From JADHLJ01 sp038118725 (GTDB taxonomy: Bacteria; Pseudomonadota; Alphaproteobacteria; Thalassobaculales; Thalassobaculaceae): a DNA stretch of 10,711 bases. Every line of letters begins with the position of its first letter. Position 1 is the stretch's first letter. The stretch covers positions 1 to 10,711 of the forward strand of contig JAYOIK010000115.1 in the NCBI GenBank assembly GCA_038118725.1, in the 5' to 3' direction. Of the stretch, positions 7,268 to 10,711 are shown one piece after another. Made by a program: the position numbers and the translations under genes. The notes below the pieces were generated by a model. The model saw only the letters and a program-made list of their open reading frames with translations, made no database searches and was not told the origin of the DNA.

Positions 7268-7944
7268 TCGATTTCGCCCCCGTCAAAACGCAGGAACCGG
7301 CCCGACATCTCCGGCGTCAGACCGGCGATGACATTGCGTAGCCCCGAAACGCTCTCGCTAACGGGAATGCCGTTACCCTTGCGGGTCTCCGTCGCGACGG
7401 AACCCGGATGCATGACGACGGCGGTAATGCCGCGTGGCGCGAAGTCGATCGACACGCTCTTGGCCACCATGTTGAGCGCCGCCTTGCTGCAACGATAGGC
7501 GTAGTGCCCGCCCGAGCCGTTATCGCCGATAGACCCCGAACGTGTGCCGATGAACACGATCACGCGTTTGTCGCTCGCCGCGACATGTTCCTCGAAGGCG
7601 GCGGCAACGTATGCGGGCGCCACGGCGTTGATCCGCATCACTCGGGTAAACTCGTCGATATCGGGAAGCATCAATGTCCCCGGGCCGTCCGGAGCGAATG
7701 TCGCGGCGTTGTTGATCAAAAGATCGATCGCCTCGCCGTCAAGCCGCGTCGCCAAGGCCTCGAGACCGGACTGGTCCGAAACATCCAGGCGGTGGAAAAC
7801 AACAGCCGCGCCCAATGCTTCCAGCTTGGACCTGCTCGCGTCGTCCAGACAAATCGCATGAACCCGCCAACCATCGGCGGCATATTGGCGGGCCAACTCG
7901 AAGCCGATACCATAGTCGCACCCGGTAATCATCGCCGTGGCCAT
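7261..7944 (-). CDS. Short-chain dehydrogenase/reductase, C-factor/sniffer-like
   Basis: This is a compact classical SDR of 227 residues. It has the nucleotide-binding motif TGCDYGIG at 7-14, an acidic dinucleotide region (LDVS at 53-56), NNA at 78-80, N106 in the helix-4 position, serines S136 and S138, and the catalytic Y150-x3-K154 (YRCSK). The overall pattern, including GIGFELARQYAADGW and the PGSVATET loop, resembles the C-factor/sniffer carbonyl-reductase subgroup. It should interconvert an alcohol and a carbonyl with NAD(P)H in the cytoplasm. ATG at 7944 has a good AGGAGAG ribosome site 8 nt away. Although the frame stays open much farther upstream (to about 8394), that part is antisense to the DUF924 gene and lacks SDR sequence. 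It is first in an operon with the molybdenum hydroxylase, which suggests consecutive oxidation steps (inference). The coenzyme preference and substrate are not evident. Confidence 0.93.
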   Translation of the reverse strand: MATAMITGCDYGIGFELARQYAADGWRVHAICLDDASRSKLEALGAAVVFHRLDVSDQSGLEALATRLDGEAIDLLINNAATFAPDGPGTLMLPDIDEFTRVMRINAVAPAYVAAAFEEHVAASDKRVIVFIGTRSGSIGDNGSGGHYAYRCSKAALNMVAKSVSIDFAPRGITAVVMHPGSVATETRKGNGIPVSESVSGLRNVIAGLTPEMSGRFLRFDGGEIEW

Positions 7945-8016
7945 CACAGTCTCTCCTCTTGGCGTTTCACGCGTCGCTCGCAGTCTACACATCCATCCTT
8001 CCGCAAGGCACTCGCA

Positions 8017-8679
8017 ATGACCACCGAAGCCATCACCGACATCATCCAGTTCTGGCATGGCCCGGCCCTGGACGGCCCCGATGCCGCGTTTGACCGGCGG
8101 GAGTGGTGGTACCGGGGCGGTACGCCGGTCGACGACGAAATCCGTGCCCGGTTCGGCGATCTGGTTGAGCGCGCCCGAAGCGGCGACCTTAAGGATTGGG
8201 GCGATACGTCCGAGGGAGCTCTGGCTCTGGTGATATTGTTGGATCAGTTCACGCGGAACTTGTATCGCAACACCGTAGACGCCTATTCCGGAGATGCGTT
8301 GGCCTTCGAGGTCATGGCGTCGGCGATCCGCCGGAACCTGGACAAGCCGCTTCATCCGGTCTCTCGGATCTGGCTCTACCATCCGTTTCATCATTCAGAG
8401 GACGTAACCGCCCAGGATACCGGGATCACCATGCTGAAGGCGCTGAAACGCCAAGGCCCGGCACCGTGGCGACCGTATATTCAGCGCAGCATCAAGGGCT
8501 GGACCCGACATCGCGACATCGTCGCGCGGTTCGGGCGCTTCCCGCATCGCAATCATGTCCTGGGCCGACCTTCGTCACGCAAGGAAGTCACCTTCCTGGC
8601 CAAGGAGGGAGAATCCTTCGGTCAAGGACCGGCGCGCCGGAAAGATCCACCGAAGAGCGAACCAATCCCACGCGACTGA
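8017..8679 (+). CDS. DUF924 family protein
   Basis: The 220-residue protein matches the DUF924 family, mostly alpha-helical proteins of unknown function found in many proteobacteria. Family hallmarks seen are IIQFWHGP near the N-terminus (9-16), DQFTRNLYRNT at 76-86, WLYHPFHHSED at 119-129 and RFGRFPHRNHVLGRPSS at 171-187. The many conserved His, Arg and Asp residues suggest a ligand or metal site, but no activity is established to my knowledge. The final 20 residues (about 201-220) are basic and proline-rich and fall outside the family core. I chose ATG at 8017: it has AAGG 8 nt upstream and fits the family N-terminus, whereas the open frame reaching back to 7408 is antisense to the SDR. It is divergent from the SDR (72 nt apart) and abuts the swivel subunit gene tail to tail. 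A functional link with the neighbouring enzymes is unproven. Confidence 0.93.
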   Translation: MTTEAITDIIQFWHGPALDGPDAAFDRREWWYRGGTPVDDEIRARFGDLVERARSGDLKDWGDTSEGALALVILLDQFTRNLYRNTVDAYSGDALAFEVMASAIRRNLDKPLHPVSRIWLYHPFHHSEDVTAQDTGITMLKALKRQGPAPWRPYIQRSIKGWTRHRDIVARFGRFPHRNHVLGRPSSRKEVTFLAKEGESFGQGPARRKDPPKSEPIPRD

Positions 8680-9114
8680 TCAGCTCTCCCGCTCTTCGAC
8701 GACGACACGGCCCTCCGCTGGATAGACCGTCACTTTTTCGCCGTTCTTGATCAGTTTGGTCACGTCACCGGCCTCGAATCGATCCACCATCGCGAGATCC
8801 GCCAGCGCCGCGCCCTGGGCGAGAATCGTGTTCGCGGCGTTGAACAGGATCGCCTTGGGCACGATGCCGCGCGCCTTCATCTCATAGAGCATCCACGCGG
8901 TCGCGACGCCGCCCTTGGCCGTGTTCATGACCAGGATCTTGCCGTCGTAGGATTGCCCGGCCAGCGCATGCTGGGGCCGCGAGAAGACGCCCTTTATCCG
9001 ATCAAGATCATAGCGGGCGGAGAAATTATCGCTGGCGACGAGAGCCTCGCCGGTCACCATCTCGCCGATACCGATATGACATTTCAGCTCCCGGGTTCTT
9101 GGTTTCGCGCTCAT
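8680..9114 (-). CDS. Aconitase X small subunit (swivel domain, DUF126)
   Basis: The 144-residue protein is the swivel domain of aconitase X, the counterpart of domain 4 in ordinary aconitases. Visible hallmarks are GEALVASDNFSARYDLDRI at about 22-40, HALAGQSYDGKILV at 49-62, a Gly-rich turn AKGGVATAW at 66-74, and PKAILFNAANTILAQGAALADLAMVD at 86-111. It closes over the catalytic subunit to form the active site. The true start is ATG at 9114, which overlaps the catalytic subunit stop as ATGA. The longer frame up to 9429 is a shadow of that gene. In aconitase X swivels I recall, the Gly-rich turn reads GKGST or GRGS and carries the Ser that aligns with the catalytic Ser of aconitase. Here that place is Gly (G69). 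Either this is a different substrate subfamily or another residue takes over. The alignment is from memory and not computed. Confidence 0.9.
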   Translation of the reverse strand: MSAKPRTRELKCHIGIGEMVTGEALVASDNFSARYDLDRIKGVFSRPQHALAGQSYDGKILVMNTAKGGVATAWMLYEMKARGIVPKAILFNAANTILAQGAALADLAMVDRFEAGDVTKLIKNGEKVTVYPAEGRVVVEERES

Positions 9115-10370
9115 TCCGCGACCTCCCTGGCGACAACCTCCCCCGCCACCGCCGAGGCGATACAGGCTTCCATCGACGCCAGCGCCGGCTTGTAGCCGTA
9201 GCCTCCGAGAATATTCACGATCTTGGCCGAGTTCGACAACAGCCGGGTCCAGCCGTTGGCCTCGCCGATCTCTCGGGCGTATTGCTGATAAAAGCAGGTG
9301 CCCCGAAGCACCCGCGCGCCAAAGGTCTCGATCGTCGCGTTGAACCCCATGCGCTCTGAGTCCGAGTAGACCGTCGGCGAGGTGCAGACGATAACGTCGG
9401 TATCGGCATGCCGGCGCCTTCCCTCGCAAAGCATCGCCACATCGCGCATTTCAACGATGGAAAGCTGGGGCGCCGCGAACACCACGACATCGACTTTCTC
9501 TCCCATCCCGCCGAAGTCCGAGCGCAGGGCATCCATGTCGGACGCGGTGATTTCCCTGGCCGAGAGGGTTTCGCCGCCCACGGCGGCCAAACTCGGAGCC
9601 TCGGGCGTGATGCCGACGATGTGGAACAGCGGCGTCGAGCCGTGGCTGGCCATGGCCGCGCCGAAATGCTTCATGGCATCGGAGGTCGGCGCGCGCTCGA
9701 TCCCCTCGATAACCGGCACCTCCCAGTAGGACCCGGCGAGCCGGCCGATCACCGCGCCGAGCACCCCCCAATCCGTCAATCCGGTGGGTTGCTCGCGCAC
9801 CAGGAAACGACATGTCGCGCGACGATGTCGGTCCAGGTGCAGGCCGTAGCGCGGGGTGCGTCCGGTCAAGCCCGCCGCCAGCGCCGAGGGCCCTCCCTCG
9901 AAATTGGACCGCGCGCCGCAAACGCTGTTGGAGTAGATGACCACGCCGGTATCGCCATAGGCCAGGTGATCACCGAAAACCGGCGGCATGATCGTCTGAT
10001 AGTTGACACATGTATCGGTCATGAGAATGCCGAGCGCCTCGCAAGCGGCGATGAACCGGCGCTCGAGCGCCGCCATCGCCTCGGTCTGACCGATGGGCTC
10101 GTAGCACGTAAGGTCCACCCCCCTGGGATCGGTGATCATGGGAACCCGAACACGACGCTCGTCGGCGGACAGGGCCGCGAAACCCTCGACGAAGGCGACA
10201 CCCGCCTCGCCAAGAGATTCCGGATCCGCCATCATATGCGCCTGACTGACCGGAACCATGTCCTCGGCGTCGAACATGCGCCCGACCTTGAGCTGATGGT
10301 CGATCGCCCATTGCCGCGCGGCGCCGAGCTCTCCCGCCAGCATGGCTTTTTCTTCATCGGTTAACCGCAT
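9111..10370 (-). CDS. Aconitase X large (catalytic) subunit
   Basis: The 419-residue protein is the AcnX catalytic subunit (DUF521). Hallmarks are LTCYEPIGQTEAMA (87-100), DTCVNYQTIMPPVFGDHLAYGDT (119-141), the highly conserved NSVCGARSNFEGGPSALAAGLTGRTPRYG (148-176), CTSPTVYSDS (329-338), GTCFYQQY (357-364) and SNSAKIVNILGGYGYK (379-394). C89, C121, C151 and C359 are candidate Fe-S ligands or active-site cysteines. Characterised AcnX enzymes dehydrate cis-3-hydroxy-L-proline (bacteria) or phosphomevalonate (archaea). No proline racemase, imine reductase or mevalonate gene is visible here, so the substrate is open. ATG at 10370 is chosen because AAAGG lies 7 nt upstream. A GTG five codons earlier (10385) would include this ribosome site. 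It is the first gene of a two-gene operon, and its TGA overlaps the start of the swivel subunit. Confidence 0.92.
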   Translation of the reverse strand: MRLTDEEKAMLAGELGAARQWAIDHQLKVGRMFDAEDMVPVSQAHMMADPESLGEAGVAFVEGFAALSADERRVRVPMITDPRGVDLTCYEPIGQTEAMAALERRFIAACEALGILMTDTCVNYQTIMPPVFGDHLAYGDTGVVIYSNSVCGARSNFEGGPSALAAGLTGRTPRYGLHLDRHRRATCRFLVREQPTGLTDWGVLGAVIGRLAGSYWEVPVIEGIERAPTSDAMKHFGAAMASHGSTPLFHIVGITPEAPSLAAVGGETLSAREITASDMDALRSDFGGMGEKVDVVVFAAPQLSIVEMRDVAMLCEGRRRHADTDVIVCTSPTVYSDSERMGFNATIETFGARVLRGTCFYQQYAREIGEANGWTRLLSNSAKIVNILGGYGYKPALASMEACIASAVAGEVVAREVAE

Positions 10371-10377
10371 GTTGCTA

Positions 10378-10382
10378 CCTTT
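10378..10382 (-). promoter_or_regulatory. Ribosome binding site AAAGG of the aconitase X operon
   Basis: AAAGG on the minus strand lies 7 nt ahead of the ATG at 10370. It falls inside the five-codon extension that would begin with GTG at 10385, so it argues for the shorter start. Confidence 0.55.
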
Positions 10383-10394
10383 CACCGAAGTTCA

Positions 10395-10533
10395 CGGTTC
10401 GTTAATCCCGGTGGTACTAAAAGCATTGTACTAAACCGAACCGGATAGACGATAATCCGTGTCAACAATGACTTGGGTCGAGGCCCCCTTCGACCAAACA
10501 TGTGTAATAGCGCGCCGTTCGAATCAACACATG
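10395..10533. repeat. Cluster of short inverted and direct repeats in a divergent promoter region
   Basis: The 195-nt gap between the aconitase X operon and the response regulator holds several short dyads. CGGTTCG (10395-10401) pairs with CGAACCG (10437-10443). TTGGGTCGA (10473-10481) pairs with TCGACCAA (10490-10497) with one bulged G and an 8-nt loop. CATGTGT (10499-10505) pairs with ACACATG (10527-10533). GTACTAAA is repeated directly at 10414-10421 and 10428-10435, 14 bp apart. None is followed by a T-run, so they are not evident terminators. They could be operators for either divergent gene. About one 7-bp inverted pair is expected by chance in a region this size, so the significance is modest. 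No convincing -35/-10 pair was found for either direction. Confidence 0.3.
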
Positions 10534-10565
10534 GACGGGGCGGCAAATGGGAAACTGGCCCGTCG

Positions 10566-10711
10566 ATGTCGAGTAAGAGTCTGAATTTCAAGGGTCTGAA
10601 CTTCATGATCTCCGACGCGAACGAAAACATTCGCGGCATCATGCACGGCTTGCTCCGTGGTTACGGCGCGACCAATGTCATTGACGCGATCGACGGCGAA
10701 GCGGCGCTGAG
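10566..10711 (+). CDS. Response regulator receiver-domain protein, N-terminal part only
   Basis: The first 48 codons of a CheY-like receiver domain run off the right edge. After a short lead (MSSKSLNFKG) comes beta-1 and the acidic-pocket region NFMISDANENIR (residues about 12-23), then helix 1 IMHGLLRGYGATN and the start of the next strand and turn, VIDAIDGEAAL. This matches the pattern common in small alphaproteobacterial receiver proteins. The phospho-acceptor Asp lies beyond the window. The usual pair of acidic residues (typically DD or ED before N) reads D-A here, so the second acid of the Mg2+ pocket is replaced by Ala. No strong ribosome site precedes the ATG (GGGA is 13 nt away). An in-frame ATG at 10605 would cut into beta-1 and is less likely. 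It is divergent from the aconitase X genes. No histidine kinase is in view. Confidence 0.8.
   Translation, partial: MSSKSLNFKGLNFMISDANENIRGIMHGLLRGYGATNVIDAIDGEAAL

Noticed and set aside
7945..8394. N-terminal extension of the SDR up to 8394
   Set aside because: It lies antisense to the DUF924 gene. The SDR motif begins right after ATG 7944, which has its own AGGAGAG ribosome site.
9408..10364. Plus-strand frame of 318 codons opposite the aconitase X catalytic gene
   Set aside because: The minus strand carries unmistakable AcnX motifs along the whole length, so the plus frame is a shadow.
10436..10466. Minus-strand TTGACA at 10466-10461 as the -35 of the aconitase X promoter
   Set aside because: No acceptable -10 hexamer lies 16-18 nt downstream. 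The best candidate, TACAAT, is 29 nt away.

Overview
The window looks like a chromosomal stretch from a GC-rich Gram-negative bacterium, most likely an alphaproteobacterium (Rhodospirillales-like). The evidence is the strong G/C third-position bias, outer-membrane lipoprotein signals, and the mix of a GMC dehydrogenase, a molybdopterin hydroxylase, aconitase X and a single-domain-type response regulator. No tRNA, rRNA, CRISPR, insertion sequence or phage gene was seen.

Layout, left to right. (a) 1-2191, minus strand: two lipoprotein genes of unknown function, 16 nt apart. The downstream one runs off the left edge. They are driven by an unusually clear sigma70-type promoter (TTGATA-17 nt-TATAAT, 2251 to 2223) in a markedly AT-rich patch. 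(b) 2490-4952, plus strand: a GMC-family FAD alcohol/choline-type dehydrogenase followed 21 nt later by an alpha/beta-hydrolase of the HSL/carboxylesterase kind. (c) 7944-4949, minus strand: a C-factor/sniffer-like short-chain dehydrogenase, overlapping by 7 nt a large molybdenum hydroxylase subunit. Its usual 2Fe-2S and FAD partner genes are absent here. (d) 8017-8679, plus strand: a DUF924 protein, divergent from the SDR. (e) 10370-8680, minus strand: aconitase X as two genes, catalytic and swivel, coupled through an ATGA overlap. (f) 10566 to the right edge, plus strand: the first 48 codons of a CheY-like receiver domain.

The middle of the window (2490-10370) is dominated by oxidoreductases, one hydrolase and one dehydratase, which suggests catabolism of a small hydroxylated or esterified organic compound: ester hydrolysis, alcohol oxidation by GMC or SDR, aldehyde or heterocycle oxidation by the Mo enzyme, and dehydration of a hydroxy acid by AcnX. 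The substrate cannot be read from the sequence, and the strand switching means that a shared pathway is inference. The gene packing is very tight: two convergent pairs meet with their stop codons overlapping or touching, and three same-strand pairs overlap or lie within about 20 nt.
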